Origin: Marinoscillum sp964351625
Lineage (GTDB): Bacteria > Bacteroidota > Bacteroidia > Cytophagales > Cyclobacteriaceae
Direction of reading: 5' to 3'
Length of the DNA stretch: 64,000 bases
Assembly: GCA_964351625.1 (NCBI GenBank)
Contig: CAYGOV010000007.1
Span: 118,763-182,762 of the forward strand
The position numbers and the translations under genes are program-made. A model generated the notes under the pieces. It searched no databases. It saw only the letters and a list, made by a program, of their open reading frames with translations, and had not been told where the DNA came from. Below are positions 52,095-61,125 of the stretch, piece by piece; positions within the stretch are counted from its first letter, which is position 1, and every line of letters begins with the position of its first letter.

Positions 52095-52892
52095 ATGAAT
52101 GAACCGGTAGAGACTTCACTCGTAGATCTAGAAAAAGTAACTTCCAAAATCAATAAAGAGATAGGCAAGGCCATAGCCGACTTCCAAATGATCGCAGAGG
52201 GAGATAAGGTGATGATCGCCGTGAGTGGTGGAAAAGACAGTCTCTGCCTCCTCCATTTTTTAAAAATATTCCAGCGCAAGGCTCCTATTAATTTTGAAAT
52301 ACTTGCTGTAAATCTCGATCAGGGTCAGCCAGGTTTCCCTTCACATATACTTCCAGAATTGTTCAAAAAATGGGAGGTTCCCTTTCACATTGAGTTCAGA
52401 GACACTTATAGCGTAGTGGTTGAAAAAATTAAAGGAAGCAATACCTATTGCTCACTCTGTAGCCGCCTGAGACGGGGCGTTTTGTATGACTTGGCTAAGA
52501 AAATGGGTTGTAATAAAATAGCACTTGGGCATCATATGGACGATCTGATCGAAACTTTCTTGATGAATGCGTTCTATTCTGGTCAGCTAGCTTCTATGCC
52601 ACCTCACTATAAGACTGAAAAGGAAAATATCAATGTGATCAGACCGCTCTTCTCCTTGGAGGAGAAATGGATGTCAGCTTTTGCCGCTATGAATCAGTGG
52701 CCAATAGTGCCATGCAACTTATGTGGATCGCAAGACGGTATGAAAAGACAATATGTCAAAAATCTGTTGGTCAGCTTGCAGAAGGATAATCCCACAATCA
52801 AAGCCAGCCTGCTCAATGCACTTCGCAATCCCGAGCCCAACTTTCTATTAAGTCCGGCACTTTGGACAAGTGCAATCCCTAGTAGTTCTTAA
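52095..52892 (+). CDS. ttcA: tRNA 2-thiocytidine biosynthesis protein TtcA
   Basis: A 265-residue PP-loop ATPase that thiolates cytidine 32 in certain tRNAs. The PP-loop SGGKDS is at 44-49, and the Cys pairs CSLC (~119-122) and CNLC (~208-211) are those that bind the Fe-S cluster or carry persulfide in TtcA. ALGHHMDDLIETFLMN and QPGFPSHILP fit the family. It converges with a small membrane protein gene: both stop codons are inside GTTCTTAAGAAC and share TTAA. Assignment to TtcA rather than the related NcsA/TtuA group rests on these motifs and length. Confidence 0.9.
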   Translation: MNEPVETSLVDLEKVTSKINKEIGKAIADFQMIAEGDKVMIAVSGGKDSLCLLHFLKIFQRKAPINFEILAVNLDQGQPGFPSHILPELFKKWEVPFHIEFRDTYSVVVEKIKGSNTYCSLCSRLRRGVLYDLAKKMGCNKIALGHHMDDLIETFLMNAFYSGQLASMPPHYKTEKENINVIRPLFSLEEKWMSAFAAMNQWPIVPCNLCGSQDGMKRQYVKNLLVSLQKDNPTIKASLLNALRNPEPNFLLSPALWTSAIPSSS

Positions 52893-53095
52893 GAACGAGT
52901 AAGCGCTCTGATCTCTCTCAGATCGGCAAGTAGTGAGCCACCCAAGAAAGTAAGCGTTACGCCTATCAATCCAGTAAGCAACACCATTCCGAAAGGGAAA
53001 TAGTTCGTCAACCAGAAAGAAGCTACGAAGCAAAGCGTCAAACCAACCACCATGATGGCGATGTTTAGGAAGAAGTAAGTTTTGAAGTTTTTCAT
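52889..53095 (-). CDS. Small two-span membrane protein
   Basis: A 68-residue protein with two hydrophobic helices (about 8-29 and 33-54) and a short charged C-terminus (DLREIRALTRS). I do not recognise its family. The start MKNFKTYFFLNIAIM is preceded by TTCCTC-type sequence rather than a clear purine-rich RBS, as is common in Bacteroidota. The clear helix-turn-helix membrane pattern with Gly/Pro turn (NYFPFG) and the neat overlap of its stop with ttcA suggest that it is real. A 318-base gap lies upstream. Confidence 0.65.
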   Translation of the reverse strand: MKNFKTYFFLNIAIMVVGLTLCFVASFWLTNYFPFGMVLLTGLIGVTLTFLGGSLLADLREIRALTRS

Positions 53096-53413
53096 TATGA
53101 GGAAGTTTAAATATTCATTACAAAGCTACGTGTACGTTAATCGTATTTCAACAGAGTGATTTAAGATTTACATTTTTTTCATTAATACCTCTGATTTTTT
53201 TGAAATACCTATTTTTTGGTATCAGCCTTTTTCTGATTTATTCTGTGTATTTCAATACACAGTTTATGCTTTTACCATTTCTATTTAAAAAAGATTCAAA
53301 ATCCTCGCCCCAAACAGTCATGAACTACAAAATTTTTAGAAAATTTAACCTTTGAACTGAAACGGATAAGGCATTAGCTGCATCATACATTGGAACAAAC
53401 AGAACATCCCCTG
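53096..53413. other. 318-base AT-rich intergenic region with palindromes
   Basis: No gene is seen. The region is strongly AT-rich and holds several inverted repeats, notably the perfect CTGTGTATT/AATACACAG at 53243-53262 and ATACC/GGTAT at 53205-53222. It separates a divergent pair and probably carries both promoters; I see no clear TAnnTTTG element. Confidence 0.6.
53243..53262. promoter_or_regulatory. Perfect 9-bp palindrome (possible operator)
   Basis: CTGTGTATT (53243-53251) and AATACACAG (53254-53262) are perfect inverted repeats around a 2-base centre, 150 bases before the downstream ATG. No T-run follows. A dimeric regulator site is plausible. Confidence 0.38.
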
Positions 53414-54676
53414 ATGAAAAAAATCTTCTTCGTAATTGCAGTTATTACAACAACCATTCAACTCCACGCTCAATCCATACGTGGTATTGTCATCGATAAG
53501 GAAACTAAGGATCCTTTGTCATTTGCGACGGTGGGCATAGAAGGATCATCCTTCGGGACCATCTCAAATGAAAATGGTGTATTTGAATTTTCACTCCCAG
53601 AGCAACTTAAAGACAGCCCAATCCAAGTGAGTTATTTGGGGTATCGTTCCAAAACTATTTCGGCAGCTGAATACAGATCTTCTTCACAATTAATAATTGG
53701 ACTAGAGCCATCCATACTTACCCTCGATGAATTGGTAATTCGTCCGCTTTCGCCTGAGGACTATATCAAGCGCGTACTTCGCAATATGGAAAGTGTGATG
53801 TCTAAGCAGCCAGCTGCTTCTACTTCCCTCTATAGAGAAGTCTTTCGGGAAAACGGCCAATATTTGGCTTTTACTGAAGGCATTTGGAAGACCTACCACA
53901 GAGCATACGTTGACACACTACCTAACCAATATCAACTGGTACTTTATGAAACAGCTGAAGATCCTGCAGAGCTGCAATTCATGAAGGAAAGTAGAGACAA
54001 AAAGGATGCGCGTAAAAAGAAGAAAGCTGAGAAAAAAGGCGAGGAATACGATGATGAATCGGCAGATTTAATTTCTGCATCTTTTAGCGGGCCAAGCGAC
54101 ATATTGGAAATGGATTTGACCAATCAGTTAGACGATTTTCTAGATAGTGCCTATTTCAAAAAATTCAGATACTTTTTCGGTACGCCAGTAGCATTTCGCA
54201 ATAGAGAACTTCTCGTTATAGATTTTGAATCCAAGGGCACCGTAGACCACCTTCGCAGCAAAGGAAAAATCTACATAGACACTAAAACTGATGCATTCGC
54301 TTCTATAATCTTTGATGCGGAAGCAGTTATCCCAGTCGTCATCAGACCTATTCTTTTTTCTTTAGGAATTTCTATTGACAACCCCGTGGTGAGAAAGGAA
54401 CTGAGGTATCAGTTAGTTGGAGACTCTTGGTATCCAGAATATTTTCATATCGATGTGAACTTGGATATCACAAAGCGGCACCTATTTTCTGCCAATGAAA
54501 ATTCAAAATTCTACATAGAGCAGCTGTTAAAACTTTCTGAATTGGATACAGAAAACCCGACTGAAATAAAACCTGAATATCGATACGATCTTAAAAAAGA
54601 CCCAACGGAGCAGGTATTTAATGAAGAAAATCTGAAATGGGAAGATTTCAATAGACTGAGCAGCGAAGGCTCTTAA
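53414..54676 (+). CDS. Carboxypeptidase-like regulatory domain protein (secreted)
   Basis: A 420-residue protein. ATG 53414 gives a good signal peptide (MKKIFFVIAVITTTIQLHAQ); an in-frame TTG at 53390 is less likely. Residues ~21-105 are a CarboxypepD_reg-like (CNA-B/TonB plug-neighbour type) domain: IRGIVIDKETKDPLSFATVG, ISNENGVFEFSLPE, VSYLGYRSKTIS. The rest has no membrane-barrel signature strong enough to call it a TonB receptor; it contains a Lys/Glu-rich insertion (DKKDARKKKKAEKKGEEYDD) near 198-218 and conserved-looking segments SLYREVFRENGQYLAFTEGI and GKIYIDTKTDAFASIIFD. Similar proteins in Bacteroidota are annotated only by the N-terminal domain. Function unknown. Confidence 0.82.
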   Translation: MKKIFFVIAVITTTIQLHAQSIRGIVIDKETKDPLSFATVGIEGSSFGTISNENGVFEFSLPEQLKDSPIQVSYLGYRSKTISAAEYRSSSQLIIGLEPSILTLDELVIRPLSPEDYIKRVLRNMESVMSKQPAASTSLYREVFRENGQYLAFTEGIWKTYHRAYVDTLPNQYQLVLYETAEDPAELQFMKESRDKKDARKKKKAEKKGEEYDDESADLISASFSGPSDILEMDLTNQLDDFLDSAYFKKFRYFFGTPVAFRNRELLVIDFESKGTVDHLRSKGKIYIDTKTDAFASIIFDAEAVIPVVIRPILFSLGISIDNPVVRKELRYQLVGDSWYPEYFHIDVNLDITKRHLFSANENSKFYIEQLLKLSELDTENPTEIKPEYRYDLKKDPTEQVFNEENLKWEDFNRLSSEGS

Positions 54677-54808
54677 TTGATCCAGAAAGCCTACCGTTGA
54701 TCATGCATTTATATCGACTAGACTATTTTACACTTGCTAAATCGGATGATCTTTGTAATTTTCAATAACAGATTTACACCTACATACTTTACCTCAACTT
54801 AATTATCA

Positions 54809-55699
54809 ATGAATCTTACCATCAAGAACCTTTCAAAGACCTACCCAAACGGCGTTCAGGCACTTAAAGATGTGAATTTAGAAATCCCTGTAGGAATGTT
54901 TGGACTACTTGGTCCGAATGGAGCTGGGAAATCATCACTTATGCGTACCATTGCTACGCTCCAAGAGCCAGACTCTGGGTCAATCACGCTTGGTGATCTT
55001 GATGTGCTCACCCAAAAAGAAGAAGTTCGTCGGGTGCTTGGTTACTTACCTCAAGAGTTTGGTGTTTATCCAAAAGTTTCTGCGGAAGATCTGTTGGACC
55101 ATATTGCGGTGTTGAAAGGCATCACCAATGGAAAAGAGCGAAAAGCGCTAGTAAAAGCATTACTCCAAAAAACCAACCTTTGGCAGCATAGAAAAAAAGG
55201 TCTTGGTGGATACTCTGGAGGAATGAAGCAACGCTTCGGTATTGCGCAAGCACTTATTTCCGATCCAAAACTGATCATCGTAGATGAACCTACAGCCGGT
55301 TTAGATCCAGCAGAAAGAAATAGATTCTTAAACCTCCTCAGCGAGCTTGGTGAAAATACAGTGGTGATTCTCTCTACTCACATCGTAGATGATGTGAAGG
55401 AGCTTTGCACCAATATGGCTATCATCAATCAAGGTGAAGTATTGCTCACTGGCAACCCAATAGCCTCTATCAAAAGCATAGAAGGAAAGATCTGGAGTAA
55501 GACTATAGACAAGGAAGAGCTAGACCAATACAAAGCTGACTTCAATGTGATTTCTGAAAGGTTGATAGCTGGAAAACCAGAAATCCATGTATTTAGTGAT
55601 ACAAAGCCTGAAGGATTCACCGCAGAAACTGCTGATCTGGAAGATGTCTATTTCACTAAGATCAAAGAATCAACTCAAACTGCTGAAGCTGCAGTCTAA
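54809..55699 (+). CDS. ABC transporter ATPase partner of the permease/M1 fusion
   Basis: A 296-residue ABC ATPase of the ABC-2 (export/CcmA-NatA-like) class. Walker A GPNGAGKSS is at 35-43, signature YSGGMKQR at ~133-140, Walker B LIIVDEPTAGLD at ~154-165 and the H-loop His in LSTHIVDD. A ~75-residue C-terminal domain follows, as in drug- or lipid-efflux ATPases. It starts a two-gene unit, 18 bp before the permease/M1 gene, so it energises that permease. Confidence 0.94.
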   Translation: MNLTIKNLSKTYPNGVQALKDVNLEIPVGMFGLLGPNGAGKSSLMRTIATLQEPDSGSITLGDLDVLTQKEEVRRVLGYLPQEFGVYPKVSAEDLLDHIAVLKGITNGKERKALVKALLQKTNLWQHRKKGLGGYSGGMKQRFGIAQALISDPKLIIVDEPTAGLDPAERNRFLNLLSELGENTVVILSTHIVDDVKELCTNMAIINQGEVLLTGNPIASIKSIEGKIWSKTIDKEELDQYKADFNVISERLIAGKPEIHVFSDTKPEGFTAETADLEDVYFTKIKESTQTAEAAV

Positions 55700-55717
55700 C
55701 CTAAATTCCACTTCATC

Positions 55718-58700
55718 ATGCTAGAGTTTATAAGATTTGAGCTGAATTATCGATTCAGCAGACCAGTCACCTATATCTACTTCCTCATCATTTTTGCTAT
55801 GTCATTCATAGCCACCAGTACGGATATTGTCCGAGCAGGTGGTAGTGGTGGTAAAGTAATGGAAAATGCACCCATCGTACTATCAGGCATCATGCTTGCC
55901 ATTATGATTTTCGGGATTTTCATTGCATCTGCAGTGATGGGCGTACCTGTCCTGAGAGATTTCGAACACAAAACAGATTCGATGATCTTCACAACACCTA
56001 CAAGCAAGTTCAGCTATCTTGGTGGCAAGTTCATTGGTTCATTCCTGACCCTACTCGTGATCACCTCAAGTATCGTCCTTGGAGCCATGTTTGGACAAGC
56101 ATTCGCCTGGCCTTGGCTGGACAATGCCGACCGCCTTATGGAATTCAGTTTTATTCGCTTTTGGAACCCTTACGTAGTTTTCATCCTACCCAACCTATTC
56201 GTATTTAGCGCCATCTTCTTCATGGGTGGTTCACTTGGCAAAAGAATGGTGGTAGTATATGCACAAGGCATCACATTATTTATGGGCTACTTGGTGGCAA
56301 GCTCTTTCCTTTCTCAGCTTGATAACCAAGCGATGGCTGCCATGCTCGATCCTTTTGGATTTGGTGCATTGGAAGTCACCACGCAGTATTGGACCGTAGC
56401 TGAGCAAAACAGCCTTTTAGTTCCTTTTTCGGGATATATCCTAAGCAATAGATTGATCTGGCTGACTGTAGGCTTGCTTTCTTTAGTACTAGTTTATTTC
56501 AAATTCAACTTTCAGCTGGCAGGAAATGCAGGCAGAAAAACAAAGAAAAATGCCACAAAAAGTGTCCGTGAGATCGCTAATGATATCATAGAAACGCCAG
56601 TGGTCAATCAGCTTTTCGGCTTGTCCGCTCAGCTCGTACAGATCAGAAGCTTGTCTTGGTTCTATTTCAAATGGATTGTAAAACAAGGTCCTTTCCTTTT
56701 TATCGCTTTGGCCGGAGTGGCTTTTGTCTTTGTGATCGCCTTTGTGGGCGGTACAGGCGGATACGATATAGAAGTCTATATGACAAGTAGCCGTGCTGTG
56801 AGCATGATCGGTATTTTCAACCTTTTCTTTATCATCATCACGGTATTCTACACCGGAGAGATCGTATGGAAAGAGCGCGATGTGAAGATGAACCTTATCT
56901 ATGACGCACTGCCCTATGCCAATTATGTAAGCCTTGCCAGTAAGTTTTTGGGTATGGTACTCATGAGTGTATTCATCCTGTCAGTACTCATGTTTACGGG
57001 TATCGCTATCCAGCTTATCAAAGGTTACCCAGTGATCGAGTGGAATATCTATTTCACCAACCTTTTTGTGGACACCTTGTCAGTAATGGTGCTTTATTTG
57101 GTGCTAGGCCTGTTTATTCAAGCTTTGGTCAACCATAAGTTTGTAGGATTTGGGCTAATGTTCGTCTTCTACATGTCACTGATTGTGATCAATGAATTGG
57201 GTGTGGAGCACGGCATGTTCTTCTTTGCAAGGGCTTCTTTGGGACAATATTCTGAAATGAACCAATTCGGTCATTATGTGACGCCATTCTCATGGTTCAA
57301 TCTTTATTGGTTTGGTCTAGCCGCGATCATGTATGCTGTGGCTATCCTTTTTACCGTAAGGGGAATGGATTCCAATTTTTTCATTCGAATGAAATTGTCG
57401 AAAAACAGATTGAATCCACAAGCGATCTTGACTATCGTATTGGCGCTGGCTGTATTTGCTGGTAGTGGAGCCTTCATTTATTACAATACTAATGTCTTGA
57501 ATGAATACCAAAACTCAGATGATCAGAAAAAAAATCAGGCATTGTATGAGCGCACGTTGAAGCAATTTGAATTTATTCCTCAGCCGAAAATCATCGACAC
57601 TTATGTGGAAGTAGATATACAACCGAAGCAGCGCGATTTTTCTGCCAAGGGCTATTTCGTTTTGAAAAACAAGACCGGTGTGGCCATAGACAAACTTCAT
57701 ATCCAAGAAGCTGTTGATGCACAATTGACTACCACTTTAAACTTCGATTCTTCTGTTTCTTTGGATACGCTGTATGAAAAATTTAAATACAAAATCTTCA
57801 ACTTAGGTAATCCATTATTGCCAGGTGATTCTTTGAAAATGAACTTTGAAGTAGTCTTCACCACAGTAGGATTTAAAGAAGGTGGTTCTAGTACTGATGT
57901 CATCTACAATGGTACTTTCTTCAACAACACGCAGTATTTTCCTACACTGGGCTACAGTGATGGGTTTGAGCTAAGCAGTGATGACGATAGAAAAGAGCAA
58001 GATCTGGAAGTAAAAGAGCGCATGATGGAAACTGACGATCCACGAGGCATTGCCAATAGTCTATTTGGTGATGACTCGGATAAAATCAGTTTTGAGATCA
58101 TCATCAGTACGGACAGTAGTCAAATTGCAATCGCACCAGGTTATCTCCAAAGAAAATGGACAGAAGGCGATCGTGTCTTTTACCATTACAAAATGGATAC
58201 CCCTATGGTCAACTTCTACTCTGTAGTGTCAGCAAGCTATGCTGTAGTCACAGATACTTGGCAGCCACCATTAGATACACTACCTGGGGTGGCTTTGGAA
58301 ATCTACTATCATCCTGGCCATGAGTACAATCTTGACCGCATGATGGCAGGTATGAAAGAAGCTCTGTCTTACTACACTGAGAACTTTAGCCCTTATCAGT
58401 TTACTCAACTGAGGATCATGGAGTTTCCAAGGTATAGAAGCTTTGCACAGTCATTCGCAAATACAGTTCCTTTCTCTGAAGGCATAGGATTCATCCAAAA
58501 TATCAAAATCGACAATGTGGATCTACCTTTCTATGTGACAGCTCACGAAGTGGCTCACCAGTGGTGGGGACATCAAGTAACAGAAGCTGGTGTGAAAGGA
58601 AATGCGATGCTCTCTGAGACGCTCTCTCAATATTCCGCGCTGATGGTCATGAAAAAGAAATTCAAGCCTGAGATTATCAAGGAGTTTTTGAAGTTTGAAC

Positions 58701-59332
58701 TCAATAGCTATCTAATGGGTAGAACATTTGAGCAAAAGAAGGAAATGCCGCTTTATCAAGTAGAAGGACAAGGCTATATCCATTATAGAAAAGGATCCTT
58801 AGTGATGTTTGCTTTGCAAGATTATATCAGTGAGGATAGTGTAAATGCCGCTTTGAAGCGATTCAATGAAGACTATGCATTCAAAGAAGCTCCATACCCT
58901 ACTTCTAAGGATTTGATCACGTACTACCGTGCCGTAACACCAGATAGTCTTCAATATATCATCACAGATATGTTTGAGACGATTACTTTGTTTGAAAACA
59001 AAACCACTGACGCGGAATATGAAGAGATCTCAGAAAATGAATATGTGGTAAATCTCTCAGTCAACACTATCAAATACCAAGCTGACAGCCTCGGTAACGA
59101 AGAAGAGCAACTCCTAAAAGACTGGATAGATATAGGTGTATTCACAGAAGGAAGCGATGGCAAAGACAGTCTGATCTACTTGCAAAAGCACAAAATCTCT
59201 CAAGCTGAAAATGAGTTTGTCTTGACTGTAGGTACCAAGCCTACCAAAGCGGGTATCGACCCAATCAATAAATTGATAGATAGAAATCCGAAAGACAATG
59301 TGAAGGATGTGAGTGAGAAGGAAGTTCTTTAG
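55718..59332 (+). CDS. ABC-2 permease fused to an M1-family zinc metallopeptidase
   Basis: A 1204-residue fusion. Residues ~1-600 hold two sets of about six membrane helices each (starting near 18, 50, 100, 145, 175, 245; then ~325, 355, 400, 440, 475, 530), the layout of two ABC-2 permease halves in one chain. After a last helix at ~565-585 comes a periplasmic part with M1-peptidase sequence: zinc motif His943-Glu944-x-x-His947 (TAHEVAHQWWGHQVTEAG) and Glu967 in MLSETLSQY as the third ligand, by my count 19 residues after the second His where M1 enzymes usually have 18. The GxMEN exopeptidase motif is replaced by IMEFPRYRS. Aminopeptidase activity is therefore uncertain. The upstream ABC ATPase is the obvious partner. 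Confidence 0.93.
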   Translation: MLEFIRFELNYRFSRPVTYIYFLIIFAMSFIATSTDIVRAGGSGGKVMENAPIVLSGIMLAIMIFGIFIASAVMGVPVLRDFEHKTDSMIFTTPTSKFSYLGGKFIGSFLTLLVITSSIVLGAMFGQAFAWPWLDNADRLMEFSFIRFWNPYVVFILPNLFVFSAIFFMGGSLGKRMVVVYAQGITLFMGYLVASSFLSQLDNQAMAAMLDPFGFGALEVTTQYWTVAEQNSLLVPFSGYILSNRLIWLTVGLLSLVLVYFKFNFQLAGNAGRKTKKNATKSVREIANDIIETPVVNQLFGLSAQLVQIRSLSWFYFKWIVKQGPFLFIALAGVAFVFVIAFVGGTGGYDIEVYMTSSRAVSMIGIFNLFFIIITVFYTGEIVWKERDVKMNLIYDALPYANYVSLASKFLGMVLMSVFILSVLMFTGIAIQLIKGYPVIEWNIYFTNLFVDTLSVMVLYLVLGLFIQALVNHKFVGFGLMFVFYMSLIVINELGVEHGMFFFARASLGQYSEMNQFGHYVTPFSWFNLYWFGLAAIMYAVAILFTVRGMDSNFFIRMKLSKNRLNPQAILTIVLALAVFAGSGAFIYYNTNVLNEYQNSDDQKKNQALYERTLKQFEFIPQPKIIDTYVEVDIQPKQRDFSAKGYFVLKNKTGVAIDKLHIQEAVDAQLTTTLNFDSSVSLDTLYEKFKYKIFNLGNPLLPGDSLKMNFEVVFTTVGFKEGGSSTDVIYNGTFFNNTQYFPTLGYSDGFELSSDDDRKEQDLEVKERMMETDDPRGIANSLFGDDSDKISFEIIISTDSSQIAIAPGYLQRKWTEGDRVFYHYKMDTPMVNFYSVVSASYAVVTDTWQPPLDTLPGVALEIYYHPGHEYNLDRMMAGMKEALSYYTENFSPYQFTQLRIMEFPRYRSFAQSFANTVPFSEGIGFIQNIKIDNVDLPFYVTAHEVAHQWWGHQVTEAGVKGNAMLSETLSQYSALMVMKKKFKPEIIKEFLKFELNSYLMGRTFEQKKEMPLYQVEGQGYIHYRKGSLVMFALQDYISEDSVNAALKRFNEDYAFKEAPYPTSKDLITYYRAVTPDSLQYIITDMFETITLFENKTTDAEYEEISENEYVVNLSVNTIKYQADSLGNEEEQLLKDWIDIGVFTEGSDGKDSLIYLQKHKISQAENEFVLTVGTKPTKAGIDPINKLIDRNPKDNVKDVSEKEVL

Positions 59333-59389
59333 GTTGGAAGGTGTTAATGTGTTAGAGTTTTAAAGTATCGGATTTACTATAGAAAAATG

Positions 59390-59430
59390 AACCCTTTAGA
59401 AGTTTTGTGCTTTTGCAGGGTTTGTTTTTT
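59390..59430 (+). terminator. Putative terminator after the permease/M1 gene
   Basis: AACCCT (59390-59395) and AGGGTT (59417-59422) can pair around a 21-base loop, followed by TGTTTTTT. Short stem and long loop, so moderate confidence. Confidence 0.4.
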
Positions 59431-59492
59431 AGATTCCTTGCTTACAAAAGACTATTATTCCTAAATCACAGATTTATCAACCCAACCATCTT

Positions 59493-60272
59493 CTACCCAA
59501 ACACCTCCTTACAAATCTCAGAAACAATCTTGTGGAATACCTCTGGCTGCTCTATGGACGGGTAATGACCACAATTCTCTATGTCTATCATTTGGGCATC
59601 ACCCATTATGGATCGCATATAGTCAGCATTAGGCGTAGGATCTTGAAGTGGGTGAAGTATGTATTTCTTAGCCTTCAAGGACTGAAATATTACTACCTCG
59701 TCTGGAATTTTACCCTCTAGGATTTCAGCCATTGCCGCTGATCTGATTTTTGAGTCTGCTCGTAAAAAATCATCAACAATCGTTGGCAATACTGATTGAT
59801 TCGAAATAGCCAAAGAAAACATCTCTTTGACTGTTTTTTCTGGAACTACTTCGGTAAACATGTTTTGAATCTGGGGAAAAGGCAGCCAAGCTTCTTCAGC
59901 ATTCAAAGGTTTTCTTAAAGGTGGGGAACCAGCGAGAATCAGTCCCCTTAAGTTTTTGACCTGTGGCGCAATTTCTATCGCCAGATGGCCACCGAGTGAG
60001 TTTCCAAACAACACCATTTCATCATCAATTTCATCTATCAGGTTCAATATATTCTTCCGATAATTATCATAAGAATACATCGCAGGGTCATCTGATCTAT
60101 AGGAATCCCCGTGCCCGGCCAAGTCAAATCGCAAACGGCTGTATTCAAAATCCGACGAGAAAAAATGATCAAAGACCTTCATTGAAGAAGAATTCCCATG
60201 AATACATACAATTGTGCCGGGTGTTTTTCCTTTTACAAAATCTTTATTCAAACTATTTCGACTTAAATTCAT
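59493..60272 (-). CDS. Alpha/beta hydrolase
   Basis: A 259-residue alpha/beta-hydrolase fold protein without signal peptide. IHGNSSS at 24-30 forms the oxyanion hole (HG), the nucleophile elbow is GNSLGG with Ser92, the acid is probably Asp ~211 in HPLQDPTPNADY, and the catalytic His is His236 in ENCGHYPSIEQPE. The cap domain (~110-175) is helical. Such enzymes cleave esters, lactones or C-C bonds; the substrate is unknown. It is divergent, 45 bases from a LuxR-type regulator, which may control it. Confidence 0.88.
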   Translation of the reverse strand: MNLSRNSLNKDFVKGKTPGTIVCIHGNSSSMKVFDHFFSSDFEYSRLRFDLAGHGDSYRSDDPAMYSYDNYRKNILNLIDEIDDEMVLFGNSLGGHLAIEIAPQVKNLRGLILAGSPPLRKPLNAEEAWLPFPQIQNMFTEVVPEKTVKEMFSLAISNQSVLPTIVDDFLRADSKIRSAAMAEILEGKIPDEVVIFQSLKAKKYILHPLQDPTPNADYMRSIMGDAQMIDIENCGHYPSIEQPEVFHKIVSEICKEVFG

Positions 60273-60317
60273 AGATCAATTTTTTACTTCCTGTTGAATT
60301 TATTTTAAAACGATCGT

Positions 60318-61016
60318 TTGAAAAAGCTAAATACAGAAAAAGAACTCGTCAACTTTGATAAATTTCAAATATACCGCTTAGCCAAACTGGCTAGTAGAGA
60401 TATGGAAATGCTAGAGGCCATATCTGTACACCTACCTTTTTACATTACTCTTAATAATCGCATTACACTTGATACCAGCTTCGCAAGTCCAGTCTTAGAG
60501 GATATGATGGAGCTGGATTTAAGTGAAATCTCGCGGCTAGGATTCGAGAAAATCAAGGAAATTTCCGATCCTAGCGTTTTAGAGTACGCATTAGGCATTA
60601 TCAAGAACTACCAAAGCACTGGATACCCAGAAAGTATGTGCAGTTACCTGCAGCGATTGTATTTGCGCAAAGATTTCAAGTGGATTACAACTTACAAAAC
60701 AGTATTTGACAAACAACAATTTTTCAATGTTGGCTATCCGATAGAGCGATTGGGGAAACCTGGGGAAGTATTATTGGATGTATTAGACGATGTATTTGTT
60801 GAAAAACATGGATGGGAGCGTTTTGGAATGCTCACAGCTAGGGAAATAGAAGTACTCCGTCTTGTTGCCAAGGGGTATACAAGCACAGAGATTTCAGAAA
60901 AGCTCTTTCTTTCTGAGCACACTATCAAAACCCATCGAAAAAATATTGGCTATAAACTTGGGCTAAAAAACAACACTGATTGGGTGCGCTTTGCGATGGC
61001 TTTTGAGATGATATAA
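60318..61016 (+). CDS. LuxR-type helix-turn-helix regulator with N-terminal PAS-like region
   Basis: A 232-residue regulator. Residues ~165-232 form a GerE/LuxR HTH domain: LTAREIEVLRLVAKGYTSTE, ISEKLFLSEHTIKTHRKNIG and KLGLKNNTDWVRFA. The N-terminal ~160 residues look PAS-like (AISVHLPFYITLNNRITLD), probably a ligand- or signal-sensing part; there is no receiver Asp signature. An in-frame TAA at 60306 limits the start to TTG 60318, unless translation begins only at ATG 60402, which would remove part of the sensory fold; I prefer the TTG. It is divergent from the alpha/beta hydrolase gene, 45 bases apart, and probably regulates it or itself. Confidence 0.85.
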   Translation: MKKLNTEKELVNFDKFQIYRLAKLASRDMEMLEAISVHLPFYITLNNRITLDTSFASPVLEDMMELDLSEISRLGFEKIKEISDPSVLEYALGIIKNYQSTGYPESMCSYLQRLYLRKDFKWITTYKTVFDKQQFFNVGYPIERLGKPGEVLLDVLDDVFVEKHGWERFGMLTAREIEVLRLVAKGYTSTEISEKLFLSEHTIKTHRKNIGYKLGLKNNTDWVRFAMAFEMI

Positions 61017-61125
61017 GGCCAAATACGAAGAATCAATCTTTAAGGCTATAATCAGAAATACCTACTAAGAGGTATTGCTAAATTCAAAGGTTTATTTGTT
61101 ATTTGGTTGGTCATAAATCATCCAA

